A stretch of DNA of 64,000 nucleotides from Nothophaeocryptopus gaeumannii (Eukaryota > Ascomycota > Dothideomycetes > Mycosphaerellales > Mycosphaerellaceae): NCBI GenBank assembly GCA_031771865.1, contig JASISA010000022.1, forward strand, positions 1,798,001 through 1,862,000, in the 5' to 3' direction. A program made the position numbers and the translations under genes. Of the stretch, positions 22,240 to 33,505 are shown piece after piece; positions within the stretch are counted from its first letter, which is position 1; every line of letters starts with the position of its first letter. The notes under the pieces were generated by a model. The model did not search any database. It was not told the origin of the DNA and was given only the letters and a program-made list of their open reading frames with translations.

Positions 22240-23720
22240 CTACAGCTTCGCACTCTTCTCCATTGACCTGAGCACCTTCTCCATCGCCCCGAGCAAAATA
22301 TCCGCATGTTTCTCCTGGAAAATCAACATCGGCCTCAATCTCACTGCTCGCTCTCCACAACCACCCATATGCACACCAGCGTGTCGCATGCTCCTCACGA
22401 AATCATCTCGTGCTGCGGCGTCTCGTGCGTCCCAGGAGATGAAGGTTCCCATTCCTTTGCCGCGGAGGTTTTGCATCATGTTTGGGTGGTTCTTTTGGAT
22501 GGGTTCTAGTCTGTTCCAGAGATATTCGCCCATTTTGGCGGTATGCTTGACGAGGTTGAGTCTTTGAATCTCAGCGTAGATGGCGTTGAAGAGGAGTACG
22601 CGGGCTGGATCGCCGACCCAGGTGTTGTATTGTCGATAACCCTGTGAAGGGCGAATTTCTTCATCGCCGTAGTAGTATCCACCTGACTGGGCTTTTTTTA
22701 CTGAACGTCACGATATCCGGTGGCGTGGGCAGATCCCAATGTTCGTGGGCCCAGAACTTGCCTACATCCCTCGAATGTCAGCATGTGCCAGCTCATCACT
22801 ACCCGTTAGTCTGTTGGTATCTACTCACCAGTCGCCCCAAGCCCCGTCTGCACCTCATCAACAATCATCAATACCTCCCTCAACCCCCTAAAAAACGTCG
22901 GACTCGCATGATTATCTCCTCCTTCGGCCGCAATCGGCTCGATAATGATAGCTGCGGGAGGAATATGCCACTCTGAAATCAACCGATCAACCTCTTCCAA
23001 ACACCTCCTCTCTTCCTCCTTATTCACCTCCACATTCTCCTCCAAGGGATATTTCAGCTCCGGCCAAGGCGCTTGCGGCCAATCGAAAGCCGGTATGACG
23101 AGTTTATGAATCGGTTTGCTGCGAGTTGTTGAGAGAGAACCGAAGAGCCGGCCGTGGAAACCGGATTTGAAAGAGAGGATACTCGGATTCGGGGATCCAG
23201 GGGATTGGTTCTTCATCACAGATTCTGTTTCTTCGGAACTGAAATTTTCGTTTTTGCGTTGTTGTTTCCGTTTCCACATAAACGCCGCTTTGTAGGCTAA
23301 TTCATTCGCTTCGATGCCGGCCTGGGCTGTGAAGATTTTGTCCAGACCTTTTGGTGCGGCCGCCAAAAGTCCTTCTTGTAGGATGGAGTGCCAGTCGTGT
23401 TGGGGAAAGGTTCCCAGGGCGGGGCGGTTGATCATGGAGGGGATCATTTGAGGAGAGACGGCGGCTTTTTGAAGGGCAGGATTGTTGTAGCCGATGGGGA
23501 TAGAAGCGATTTGGGCGAAGACGTCTAGGAGGATGTTGCCGTCTAGGTCGACTATGTAGTTTCCGATGGACTTTTCGTAGTTGGCGGGCATGCTGACGCT
23601 TTTGGTATCGAAGACGGTGTTGAGTTCATCGATTGCTTTGCGGCCATTGGGTCCGGGAATTTTTGTCTTGGCAGTGGGGCCAGCGGGTTCATTTGAGACG
23701 AATGGTTTGTTTTCTGCCAT
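22240..23720 (-). pseudogene. 4-aminobutyrate aminotransferase (GABA transaminase) with a +1 frameshift at the PLP lysine
   Basis: Two exons (23720-22829 and 22761-22240, minus strand) read as a class III PLP aminotransferase of about 470 residues. Signatures are MAENKPFVSNEPAGPTAKT, IASIPIGYNNPALQ, IFTAQAGIEANELAYKAAFM, HGRLFGSLSTTRSKPIHKL, EPIAAEGGDNHASPTFF and MIVDEVQTGLGATGK. The active-site segment should read FSKKAQSGGYYYGDE, but the Lys-Lys pair is encoded by seven A where six keep the frame, near plus 22691-22697. Downstream of that, all conserved text continues one frame over to LRPMLIFQEKHADILLGAM. In addition GLREVLMIVDE lacks about six residues normally present between GLR and VLMIVDE. 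The enzyme would break down GABA to succinate semialdehyde in mitochondria or cytosol. It is either a pseudogene or a homopolymer assembly error; the deletion favours decay. Confidence 0.85.
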
Positions 23721-24050
23721 GTCTGCGTACTCGAGTACTCTTTGTGTAACTGCTGAAGGGAAAATATTGATCTTACCAAGGTCCATGACGAGCGTAATGA
23801 ACACCAATGATGGCGACGGTGGCTTTTGGTCTCCTTGAACAGCTTGAACAAAGTCGGTCACGAATAGTTCTCAGACTGTATGATGAATGGGTCTGTAATG
23901 GACAGCGAGGAAAGATAGAGGCCAAATGTATACCCCTCATACTTGATGATCATCGATGCCCGGCAAAGCTTCTTGGGCGTACAGCTGTACGAGAATGGAA
24001 GTCGCATGCGAACTCGCTTGCTATTGAAATATTACGCGGACAGCCAGCAC
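23721..24050. other. Intergenic region between co-oriented genes
   Basis: Spacer between the sugar transporter stop and the GABA transaminase start, both on the minus strand. Nothing else recognised. Confidence 0.5.
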
Positions 24051-25829
24051 TTACAGGCCTGCTGAGCTGCTTTGGAGTTGATCAAGGTGACCGTCTTCCG
24101 CCTTGACCATCTTGCGCTTCTGTAGGGAAGCCTTTGGCGGCCACTTGGAATCGAATACTTCCGAGAGCTCTTCCAAAGTGCGTCCCTTCGTTTCCACGCC
24201 GACGAAGTACCACAAGAAGCCTAGAGATTGAAGTCAGCAAGACTAAGCTTCGTCGAATGGCAATATCGGCCTTACCGTATACAACATTCAAGCAGACGAA
24301 GACCAGATAGTATTTCCAACTGATCGCGTGCAACGCTACCGCAGTCACGTAAGTGTTGTAGAAATTGGCCGTATTGTTCATGAGCACGTGAATCCCCATG
24401 CCGGTGGCTCTAGTATGATTGTCAAGGGACTCTGCGCAGTACGTCGGAGTCAACGGTGTGTAGACGAAGCTGTAAGCACATCCGAACAGGAATATCTGGA
24501 GTCTTGTCAGCTTCTGAAAGTCGAAATAGGGTTTCCGTCACTCACGAATGCAACTCCAGCATTTGAAAGTGTAATGCCAGCGCCTTTTGCTCCTTCGTGA
24601 CTCGAGAACTGAGACGAGAAGCCTGTCACTGCAGCGAAAAGCCCAGCCAAGACGAATGATCCGACCCACAACTTCGTTCTTCGTCCGATTCTGTCGTTCG
24701 TTGCCGATCCAGCCACGGCACCGGTGCAGCTCACGATGCTGTTCGCAAAAGTCAGTAACAACCGCCTATTAGTTGACGTGATCCCAAGCTGAGTGTACAT
24801 CGAAGGCAGGTAGTAAGTCAAGACTGAGTTGCCAGACAGCTGAGAGCCATAGCTCATCAATGCCACCATCGCAATCCTCCATCTCGCATTGTGCGTGTGA
24901 ATGAGCTGACGCCAATCCCACCAGCTGCGAGACTTTTGGACTTTGATCGACTCTTCGAACTCTCGCATCTCGAGTTGCACGACTGGATGATCGCTAGCGC
25001 CAGCGCCATGATATTTGGCGAGGATCTTTCTGGCATCCTCGAAGCGGCCTCTGGAGCAAAGCCACCTGGGCGACTCGGGAATAAGAAATGAGCCAAGCAG
25101 GATGAAGCTCGGTGGGATGCATTGTAGGCCGAGAGGAAGTCGCCAAGAGAGTGATGAAGGGTCTTTCGCTGTGGCGTAGGTGACGCCGGTCGCGAGTATC
25201 GAGCCGAAGTAAAAGAAGGTATTGTAGAACCCAGTGATTCGGGCTCTCCATTGCGGCGGAGCAATCTCTATGGCATACGTGGGAGCTGCTGATGTTCCCA
25301 GAGAGATGCCGAAACCAAGTACAAATCGACCACCAAGGAGGTATGCCTCGGACTGAGCTGCGGTGACGACTACAGCTCCGATCATTATGATGATCGAGCC
25401 AATGCCCATGCCAGCTCGCCGACCCAAAATATCCAGTATCGCACCTGTAAAGATTGCGCCGATCATTGAGCCTATGGTGTAGATGGCAAAGATGATGCCA
25501 GTGGAGCTTCCGGTCTCCTGCTTATGAAAGTACTGCTTGTATTGATCCATGGCATTGATGGTGCTGAATATACTTCCATCAAATCCAGAAGCTGTAGCAT
25601 TGAGGCATGCTGTCAACAGTATGAAGTATAGCTGCAACGATGTCCTGGACCAAGGATTGAGCGGAGCCGCTGTTGTCGCTCGTATGAACTCAGTGTTGCC
25701 TTGTACTTCAAGCACTTGGCCGATTGAGGGCTGAGCTTTGCCGTCTTCTTTACGATCGTTGGAGCTGGTAATACTCAAGGCGCCTTCAACGATGGCATGC
25801 TTGTTTTCTGCCGTTGGATTACCCATCAT
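24051..25829 (-). CDS. MFS sugar transporter (hexose/lactose permease-like)
   Basis: Three exons (25829-24546, 24495-24276, 24220-24051, minus strand) give 557 residues, as expected for a 12-TM sugar porter. Signatures: GFDGSIFSTINAMDQYKQYF after TM1, the loop motif DILGRRAGMGIGS, RFVLGFGISLGTSAAPTYAI, PESPRWLCSRGRFEDARKIL in the central loop, the second loop NDRIGRRTKLWVG, and VETKGRTLEELSEVFDSKWP at the C-terminus. These place it with fungal lactose/hexose permease-like carriers of the plasma membrane that import sugars with protons. The exact sugar is unknown. Introns of 51 and 55 nt have consensus ends. Two Met codons open the frame; either could be used. Confidence 0.93.
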
Positions 25830-26412
25830 GAAAGGCAGTAAGGAGACGTTGAAGGTTGGCTCCGTCGCTTGAGCAGGTGGTATGCTCTTGTACAGCCTGT
25901 AAGGCCTCGATAAGGCCGCATGGCTATCTTGCCGTTATCAGGTGCTCGCAGCTATCCCATGGCCAAGGTTGCATTTCTCCTCAGAGGGTCCTTCATGTCC
26001 TTGTACTGTATCACCACAGCCTTGACGTTGGGTGTCTCCCGCGGTAGCCATGCTTAGCCAATGTCACAAATACCTTCGAATGCCCGCTTTGATGTGAACA
26101 GCACTCCCTCCACGTCCCGCCTCATGATCCAGGATATTCGCCAAGCATTGGGGCGTAATTGCTTGGTTGGATGTCGTGGAAGATGTGCCGCAGGAAGAAG
26201 TCTTGGGTGACATTGGGGGTCGCAAACTCAAATCTCTCCACCTTGCTACAGGGGGCCTTGTCTGACGGCCAAGCAGCGGCCAACGAGGAACGACCCTATC
26301 AATCCAGTGCCGGGGTGGGCACACAATCTCCTCTCATGCTGACGTGCACCCAGACTGCTCATTTGTTCGACCGCCCATCAAGGAGCAACAACTGTAACAG
26401 CATTGCCTCTAT
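25830..26412. other. Intergenic, divergent promoters
   Basis: Between the sugar transporter (minus) and the PhyH dioxygenase (plus). Short open frames on both strands have no features. I see no gene. Confidence 0.5.
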
Positions 26413-27452
26413 ATGGCCAAGCCACGGTTCCTTGTTGACCTCGAGAGAGACGGATACGTTGTTGTACCGAACGTGATCCCAAAAGAGTCCTGCGATCGAT
26501 TTGTTCAAGATGCCTGGAAATGGTTAGAGTCTTTCCCGCATGGCTTCGACAGGAATGATCGATCCACTTGGACTGCTGAGCATCTTCCGTGAGTGCAGTT
26601 CAAGAACTTTGGGGTCAGTAGAGTAACTAATGCCCATACCTCTTCGATAGGTACGGACAAGAAAGAGGTCTGTACAACCGCTACTCAGTCAACCATGAAG
26701 CCTTCGTGTGGAGGATCCGTATCGAGCCTGGTATCATCAAGACATTTGCAGACGTATGGGGAACAGACGATCTCATTGCTTCCTTCGATGGCATGAACGT
26801 TTCCTTGCCAGTCAATGAGAAGACTGGCCGTTCAGACATCAAGCAGACAGATCCTTGGCCACATATCGATCAGGATCCTCGAACCATCGAAAGACTGGAG
26901 CTGTACCAAGGCATTGCTCAGATGTCTCCATGTGGTACAGATGATGGCGGCCTGGTCGTTCTTGCTGGTTCCCACAAACTTCATGCGCAGCATTTTCAAG
27001 ACATTGGAGGGTTTAGGCCGGATAGTGATCTCGGAGTCGGCGAAAACGGCTACAACTACACAGCTTCTGATGCAGACTGGTACCGAGCTCAAGGCTGCCA
27101 GCAAGTCAAGGTCCGTGCCAACGCTGGAGACCTCATACTTTGGGACAGTCGAACAATTCATTGGAACTGCAACCCGATGGGAGACCAGACTAGATTCATT
27201 ACGTACGTGTGTTACTGCCCCAGGAGTCGAATGTCGGAAGAGGCTCTCCAGGAGAAGCGCCAGGTATTCGAGAAAAGGAAAGGCACGACTCACTGGCCAA
27301 ACATGAACGTTGTGCCCGCCGATCGACCGAACTACTTCTACGCGAAGCCAAGACGACCTGACGACACCCTGGACCCTGCGAATCGAACGAGGCCATTCTG
27401 GGAGCCTGAAGTCACACCGGCCGTGATGAGACTGGTCGGAGTTCGCGTGTGA
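26413..27452 (+). CDS. Phytanoyl-CoA dioxygenase (PhyH) family Fe(II)/2-oxoglutarate oxygenase
   Basis: Two exons (26413-26588, 26651-27452) give 325 residues. The N-terminus FLVDLERDGYVVVPNVIP is the usual PhyH opening. The facial triad is visible: His-X-Asp in WPHIDQDPRT and the distal His in GDLILWDSRTIHWN; an Arg in DQTRFITYVCYCPRSRM would bind 2-oxoglutarate. HLPYGQERGLYNRYSVNHEA spans the splice junction and supports the intron. The family hydroxylates varied substrates including lipids, ectoine precursors and fungal natural products; the substrate here is unknown. Its neighbours (sugar carrier, transaminase, methyltransferase, SDR relic) look like accessory metabolism, but without a polyketide synthase, peptide synthetase or terpene cyclase I do not call a cluster. 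Confidence 0.9.
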
Positions 27453-28487
27453 GTGCTGTTGGTAGTTTCGCAGATGGAAGAATATTCAATGCATGTTGCC
27501 CTTTCCTCTTGACGCGTCTCCTGAAACTCGCGTGCTACAGCGATGCCGCCAGCGTCGACGTCGTAGAAAGCCGCCGTGGGCGGAGTAAGTTGCTCTAGGA
27601 ATATCAACTTCAGCAAAGGCAGCCTTGAGGCGAATGTTGATGGTAGTCTTCAGTGAGCCATTGGCAGAGTATTTCGAGCAATGCTTCGTGAGCGGACATG
27701 GTTCGCGTCGCGACTGGAATGGAATGGATGTCTTCGGCAGTCGGCAGGAATCCGCGGCTGATGAACCGACATCTGACATCTGACATCTGACATCCAGTAG
27801 TAAGCTCAGACTTCGATTCACTCACTCCTTCTTCCACTCGGTAGCGTAGGCTACGAACTAGACTGCGCTTTGTTTGAACCCTCGTTGTCATCTAGTGAGA
27901 GGGGATCGAGTGGCAAGTCTTTCTCTCTCTCGACAATACCTGATGCAGCTCCTCTACCCCCGCGACTGACCGACGAGCAAGCTTGGAAGCTGTTGCACGC
28001 CTTCCGACGTTTCATGGGGTGGCATGATGCTCGACTTGTGGACGTCCGAGAGCTTTTGGACTTGGTCAAGGCCACGCTCACCGAGAGTGGACTAGACATG
28101 TGCTCTTCTGGCTGATACGCCGTTATATTAGAGGACCTTCACAACCATAGCAATCAGAAGAACATTTATGCTGACTTCGAACCCAGTTGTCGCATGATAT
28201 ACAGAGTGCCACTCCTTTCCAACCCGACTTCTTGGCTTTCATCTTTGTGTATCTGCGTGCGTGCTGCAGAGGACGTGCTCGCGATCTACTTACAGCTCTA
28301 TCAACCCATGCTACCAGCTCTGGCAAAACAAAGACATAATGAGCGCGGCGTCTCAACCATATCCTCTACACCAGTCGTGTGTAAGTATCCTGTCACTTGG
28401 AGGCAGGTCAAATGAAGCATTATGTCGGCTTTCGTCATCGTCCTCGCATATGGACATGCCGAGATGACACGGTGCCGCCGATTACGA
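27453..28487. other. Intergenic region
   Basis: No gene I can support. An ATG-less frame at 27870-28115 (plus) includes protein-like text (WKLLHAFRRFMGWHDARL) that could be a fragment of an unknown gene. A four-copy heptamer repeat lies at 27768-27795. Confidence 0.45.
27768..27795. repeat. Four tandem copies of a 7-bp unit (GACATCT)
   Basis: Three perfect GACATCT units and one GACATCC unit follow head to tail downstream of the PhyH gene. Likely a simple replication-slippage repeat. Confidence 0.9.
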
Positions 28488-28983
28488 CTAATCCAAAATG
28501 CACACCTTTCGATTCGAACTCTTTGTGGAGCGAGGGACACCGCCACTGGGCGACGATTTATCGGCTGACGACTGCGAGCTATGATCACCAGTCTCAGAAC
28601 CAGCGACAACGAGCGGGGCAACAGGATATACCGTCAGATCTGCCTCCAACTTCTCCGCCTCAGACTCCAGTATCGGACTGTTGCCCGTCCTCGCCGTATT
28701 GAATAGAACACATTCAAGAGCCTCTTCATCAATAGCTTTTTTTCTCGACATCTTTCAGGCCCTTACGGAGATCTTCCGTGTTCCCAAGATCAACAGGGGT
28801 AGTATGCACCTTGGCGCTAGAAGCGGTGCATCGGACGGTCTCGGTGTCTTGCGCGAAGCGATCTGCGTTCCTCGAAACCAGAACGATCTTGGAGAAATCG
28901 CGCTCGGCGAAGACTTGTGCGGCGTTCACGCCTACGCCTGGACCCGAACCAAATATGATGAGTACGCCGCGCGAGGAGGGCAT
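28488..28983 (-). pseudogene. Truncated, frameshifted short-chain dehydrogenase/reductase
   Basis: On the minus strand the frame opens MPSSRGVLIIFGSGPGVGVN, a variant Rossmann cofactor motif, and continues IVLVSRNADRF and TPVDLGNTEDLRKGLKDVEK. There a run of seven A (plus 28737-28743) breaks the frame; removing one A lets it continue as AIDEEALECVLFNTARTG and LEADLTVYPVAPLVVAG, the expected NNAA-like strand of an SDR. After that the family text stops, so the catalytic Tyr-X3-Lys part is absent. It is a relic of an NAD(P)-dependent oxidoreductase. The A7 break resembles the one in the GABA transaminase gene 6 kb away. Confidence 0.65.
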
Positions 28984-29723
28984 TGTGTTTCAAATGACCG
29001 ATTTGCGAGGGACGTTGAGGAGTGCACTCGGGATCATGCAGCTGTATGGTTGTCCGGCAAATGTCATTTGTTTACATACATACTGACGTGCGGAAGTACG
29101 GTGTAGAACTCTCAGCTTCGTAGACCTTGACTACGTATCTTCAGGATGCGCAAATAGGATTTTCTGCAGCATTGGATGTATATCCGCACCCATACATCCG
29201 CCAAACAGCGACGTCACGCCATCGAGACCGCTAACAAGCTCCTTCTCAGAACGATAAGCTACCTTGATCGAAAATACGCTCCAAGACGTGACGGCCTGGG
29301 GAGGGTTTCTAGGATGGAGTTTCGGTATCGGGCCTTACTCGAGGGGTACAGTGGGGCTAGCCCAATGAACGCTGTTTTGTACTTAGTCAGGGGTGTAGCT
29401 AACTTACTATAGACACGACTTCTAAGATATATATCTTACAAGAGGTGATATACTCGGTATATAGAGTAGGATAACTATGATATACCTATCGTTTTAGAGA
29501 TCGTAGCTGCAATAGGCCTAGAATTGAGGACCCTCACCCCCTGCGCTAGCACGGACCAGCGTTACTTCGGCCAATAAAACTACACATGCATAGTCTGGCC
29601 GAGGGCGCGTCCGCATCTGCCTGCTTTACAACTACCGGTCTACACGCTGTGCTAGGTGGGAAACGACCATTCATAAGGGTAGGAGAAGCTTCTTTCCAGA
29701 GCTCTTGAAGATGTACCACCAAC
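28984..29723. other. Intergenic region with a short AT-rich tract
   Basis: No gene supported. A TA-rich, CA/TG-poor tract at about 29395-29520 looks like a small remnant of a RIP-mutated repeat. The S9 peptidase promoter must lie within the last few hundred bases. Confidence 0.4.
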
Positions 29724-31616
29724 ATGCCGAAACTATCGACTATCGTGTACAGCGCGCTGTGGGTGCTCGCCTTACGATCTTCCCACGTTAATTGTACAGA
29801 GCAAGCCTTAGAAGGACGGCTCTCAGCCAAGACCCCTCGTCACGCCTCCGAGTCCACCACGGAACTACAGTCTATCATTGATGTCAGAAGCGATTCAAAT
29901 GGTTCTTTCCCTCGCGTTATAGTGAAGGACTTCAATGTCTTCTTGGTCGAGAAAGAGGACACCGAAACGCAACTCTCGATCGGCGGATATGCAAATGCCA
30001 GCTTTGACGAAGACAACATCTACCAGTCTTGGGATAACAAGTTTGCAGTCGTCTTTCAATTCACGCCAGGCTCCAATCGTACTGTCACGCTTGTCGAATC
30101 AAGCCCTGCAGATCAGCTTCAGCCGAGGTACCATGTGATCAAGTATCCAAAGCCTGGCGATGATATCCCGAAAATGAGAGCGCGACTGTTCGATTTGATC
30201 AACAAGAAGCAGATACCTGTCAGTGAGGAGCTTTTCGAGAATCCCTTCGAGCTTGATAGTGGTTATTGGGGAAATACTAATAAGTTCCGATTCATCTACA
30301 ACGAGAGAGGGCACAAGCTAGCGCGGTTGGTGGAAATTGATACGAGTGGAAAGGCTGAGACTGTGGTGGAAGAGAGGAGCGAAACCTTTGTTGACTGGAC
30401 TAACAAGATCTACTTCAATTACTTCAATACTACGGATGAGTTTATATGGCAGAGCGAGAGAGATGGGTGGAATCACGTCTACCTATATAATGCAACGAGT
30501 AAGCAGCTGGTGCGACAGCTCACCAAGGGCGAATGGGACGTCTATCAAGTAAATCGGACCGATGAGAAGTCGCGACAGATCTGGATGAAAGTGTTCGGGG
30601 CTGTGAAAGGTCAGGATCCAGGCTATCTCCACTTCGCTAGAGTCAATCTTGACAATCCATACGACTTCAAGGTCTTGACAGCAGACGAAGATGGGTATCA
30701 CGAGATCGATTGGCAAGGAAGCAACGATACTTTTAAAGACACTTGGTCCCGCACCGACTTATGTCCCCAAACAGTCATCCGAGATGCACAAGATGGCAAG
30801 ATCGTCAAGAGCTTCGGCCTAAACACGAATTCAACTATCGATCCATCAACCTACCCCGAACGCTTCAACACCACAGGCCGCGACAACACAACCCTGATCT
30901 ACGGCATCATCAATCGACCCACCAACTTCAACTCCTCAAGAAGATATCCCGTCCTAGAATATGTCTACGCCGGTCCCCAAGACTTCTTCGTCCCCAAAAA
31001 ATGGCCAACCGACCCTTCCCCATTCCAACAATCCCTCCTCGACCGCGGCTTCGTCGTCGTGCAAGCCGACGGCATGGGCACAAATTGGCGCGGAAAGGCT
31101 TTCCATGAAATTTGTTACAAGAATTTAAAGGATGCTGGCTTTCCCGACCGAATCGGCTGGATCAAGGAAGCCGCCACCACGCGACCTTGGATGGATCTCG
31201 AGCGGCTTGGGATATATGGGGTATCGGCGGGAGGACAGACCGCTATGGGAGCTATGCTATGGCACAAGGATTTCTATAAAGTGGCTTTAGCAGATTCGGG
31301 GTGTCATGATAATCGGATTGATAAGATTTGGTGGAATGAGCAGTGGATGGGATGGCCTGTCGATAAATCTTACGAAGACTCTTCAAACACCGTGCATGCT
31401 GGGCAGTTGGAGGGCCCTCTGATGTTGATGGTGGGGGAGATGGATGACAACGTTGATCCGAGTAGTACGATGCAGGTTGTGAATGCTCTGAATAAGGCGG
31501 AGAAGCAGTATGAGCTGGTGGTTGTGCCTGGGGCGGATCATGGGATTCTGCGAAAGTATATTGAACCCGTGAATCAGAAGGCTCGTCTGTTCTTTGACAA
31601 GTGGTTGCAGGCGTAA
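29724..31616 (+). CDS. Secreted S9 prolyl oligopeptidase-family (dipeptidyl peptidase IV-like) serine peptidase
   Basis: A single exon of 630 residues. Residues 1-24 look like a signal peptide (MPKLSTIVYSALWVLALRSS and on to VNC). The middle part is the beta-propeller region of DPP IV-type enzymes (FIWQSERDGWNHVYLYNATS). The C-terminal alpha/beta-hydrolase domain is well kept: catalytic Ser501 in GIYGVSAGGQTAMGAM, the acid near residues 574-575 in VGEMDDNVDPSS, and His606 in VPGADHGI, with PRWMDLERLG-like text and KIWWNEQWMGWPVD in between. Many N-glycosylation sites fit secretion. These enzymes cut peptides from the N-terminus, often after Pro or Ala. Fungal relatives are usually over 700 residues, so the N-terminal region is short here; an upstream exon may have been lost or missed. 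Confidence 0.9.
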   Translation: MPKLSTIVYSALWVLALRSSHVNCTEQALEGRLSAKTPRHASESTTELQSIIDVRSDSNGSFPRVIVKDFNVFLVEKEDTETQLSIGGYANASFDEDNIYQSWDNKFAVVFQFTPGSNRTVTLVESSPADQLQPRYHVIKYPKPGDDIPKMRARLFDLINKKQIPVSEELFENPFELDSGYWGNTNKFRFIYNERGHKLARLVEIDTSGKAETVVEERSETFVDWTNKIYFNYFNTTDEFIWQSERDGWNHVYLYNATSKQLVRQLTKGEWDVYQVNRTDEKSRQIWMKVFGAVKGQDPGYLHFARVNLDNPYDFKVLTADEDGYHEIDWQGSNDTFKDTWSRTDLCPQTVIRDAQDGKIVKSFGLNTNSTIDPSTYPERFNTTGRDNTTLIYGIINRPTNFNSSRRYPVLEYVYAGPQDFFVPKKWPTDPSPFQQSLLDRGFVVVQADGMGTNWRGKAFHEICYKNLKDAGFPDRIGWIKEAATTRPWMDLERLGIYGVSAGGQTAMGAMLWHKDFYKVALADSGCHDNRIDKIWWNEQWMGWPVDKSYEDSSNTVHAGQLEGPLMLMVGEMDDNVDPSSTMQVVNALNKAEKQYELVVVPGADHGILRKYIEPVNQKARLFFDKWLQA

Positions 31617-32256
31617 GAGGTGCCTGATCGGAATGGCAATGCTGCAGAGAATTGAGATCCTTCAGAGTGAGGATACCGTTCTCGATGGAGAGGATCGCAT
31701 CCTACGGCTTGAGCTGTAGGGCTGGCTGCAGGCCAGCTCTAGCCTCCTACATCACTTAGGACCTCACTTCTGCAGAGACAATATGTAAACTCCTACCTCC
31801 ATGTTCTTGCTTCAACTCGTGCAGCACTAGCTTCTTTTGCGTCTCGTAAGTGTTGCGTTAGAACGGCTCAATCCTTTTGCTTTGATGCAAGGACACGCAG
31901 GTCTGTACAGCACAACGGGACATTACTACACCACATGCCGACATTGTACTCTTTGTCCGACAACACTCGGCCAATATGTTCTTCCGCCCTGTCGCTGTTA
32001 AGCATTCGGCCAAGCTTTCTCCATCACAAATGCTGCCCTTAAGGCTCCAATCCTTCTACTCAAGACCTCTTCATGTCTGATATATCAAGAAGAAACTCTA
32101 CCCATGCCATCACGAAGAAAGCAACGACAGCTCTCACCTCTCAGGCCACCATACTCTTCAAGGCGACTTGCATTACTTCTTCAAGACCACACCTATAGTG
32201 CCACGCTAACATAATCCCGATCACTTACTCAAACACCGTCCATTACCCCTCCCACA
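31617..32256. other. Intergenic, upstream region of the interrupted SDR
   Basis: No gene. The last 150 bp before the SDR start are pyrimidine-rich, as common in fungal promoters. Confidence 0.5.
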
Positions 32257-33020
32257 ATGTCCTCCAAAACTTCCCTCGTCTTCTTAGTTACAGGAACATC
32301 ATCCGGCCTAGGCCTCTCCCTAACCAATGCCGCCCTCTCCGCCGGCCACAAAGTCATCGCTACCATGCGAGATCCCTCGAAAGCACCCTCAGCCTTCCAA
32401 AACAACCCAAACTGTGCCGTGGTGGCCCTCGATGTCAAAACTTCAGATCTCGAAACCCGCATCCTCGAATCCTGCCTCCCAGCCTTTGGAGGGCGTATTG
32501 ATGTTTTGATCAATAACGCCGGCTACGCCTACGCCGGTCCCCTTGAAAATGTTCGTATCTCCATGCATCACCTCACGCCCAAGCCATCCACTGACAATTC
32601 AACTCGCTGATCTCAGATCGACCTCACGGAAGCTCACACCCTCTTCGAAACACTCTTCTGGTCGCCTCTGCGTATAATACGGTGCGCCTCCACCCTCATT
32701 CCGCCCCTCTCCCTATCAAACACATTCCCACTAACCTTTCACGCAGCACCCTCCTCCCTCATTTCCGTCAGCGCGGCTCTGGAACTGTTATCAACATCGG
32801 CTCCGGCGAGGACCTGCACGGCAATCCCGGCGTCACAATTTACGGTTCCGCAAAACGGGCATTGGAAGGAGCCACGGAGGGCCTCAAGGCAGAGCTGGCG
32901 CCGTTCGGGATTCGAGTATGGATCTTAGGTGTAGGCGGGATGCGTACATCATTCCTCTCCAGCGCTGGCGGCGGCGGCGGTGGTGTTGGGAATATGAAGA
33001 TTGCTCCGCTAAGTGAAGCG

Positions 33021-33028
33021 TATAAAGG
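33021..33028. repeat. Left 8-bp target-site duplication (TATAAAGG)
   Basis: Identical to 43807-43814; together they flank the inserted element in the SDR third exon. Eight base pairs is the duplication size of hAT and P-type DNA transposons. Confidence 0.93.
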
Positions 33029-33194
33029 CAAGCTGGTCAATGGACAGGTCGGCCGGCCACGGCACTGTGACCAGCCCTGCCGGCCTATTGGCGCGGCTCT
33101 GTCCGTCCGGCCGGACGAGAGCCTCCCATTGGCCATGCCGTCCACCGGAGCCCTCTCCGTTGGCCGCTTTACCTAAATAGGAAGGAAGTTGAAA

Positions 33195-33500
33195 AATGAA
33201 GCCTGGCGAAGGTGTTGTTAATTGTCCGTTTACACGTCTATCTACTAGCTACTGCCCTTATATAAGCTTAGTAGCTTACTGTCTACGTCGTCGCTACTAG
33301 CGTCGTTATCTCGTGCCCTTACTACCTCTTTCGTATATCTCTTTAATACTAGGTCGTTCTTAAACTAATTACGTAGTAGTTAGTGTAACTACGTATAGTC
33401 TATCTTCGTCTACTACGTCTCGTTATTAAGTATATAGCTAGCTAAGCTAAACTCGCGCTTATACGTACTAGAGCTCGCTAGTATCGCTAGTAGATCGAAT
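33195..33500. other. RIP-saturated DNA, segment 1 (hAT-like interior)
   Basis: Sequence is dominated by TA, CG, CT and AG steps, with very few CA or TG dinucleotides. This is the mark of RIP acting on CpA on both strands. No frame is open for any length. Confidence 0.75.
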
Positions 33501-33505
33501 ACTAG

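Noticed and set aside
19580..31616. Secondary metabolite gene cluster
   Set aside because: No polyketide synthase, peptide synthetase, terpene cyclase or pathway regulator is present, and the genes are partly dead.
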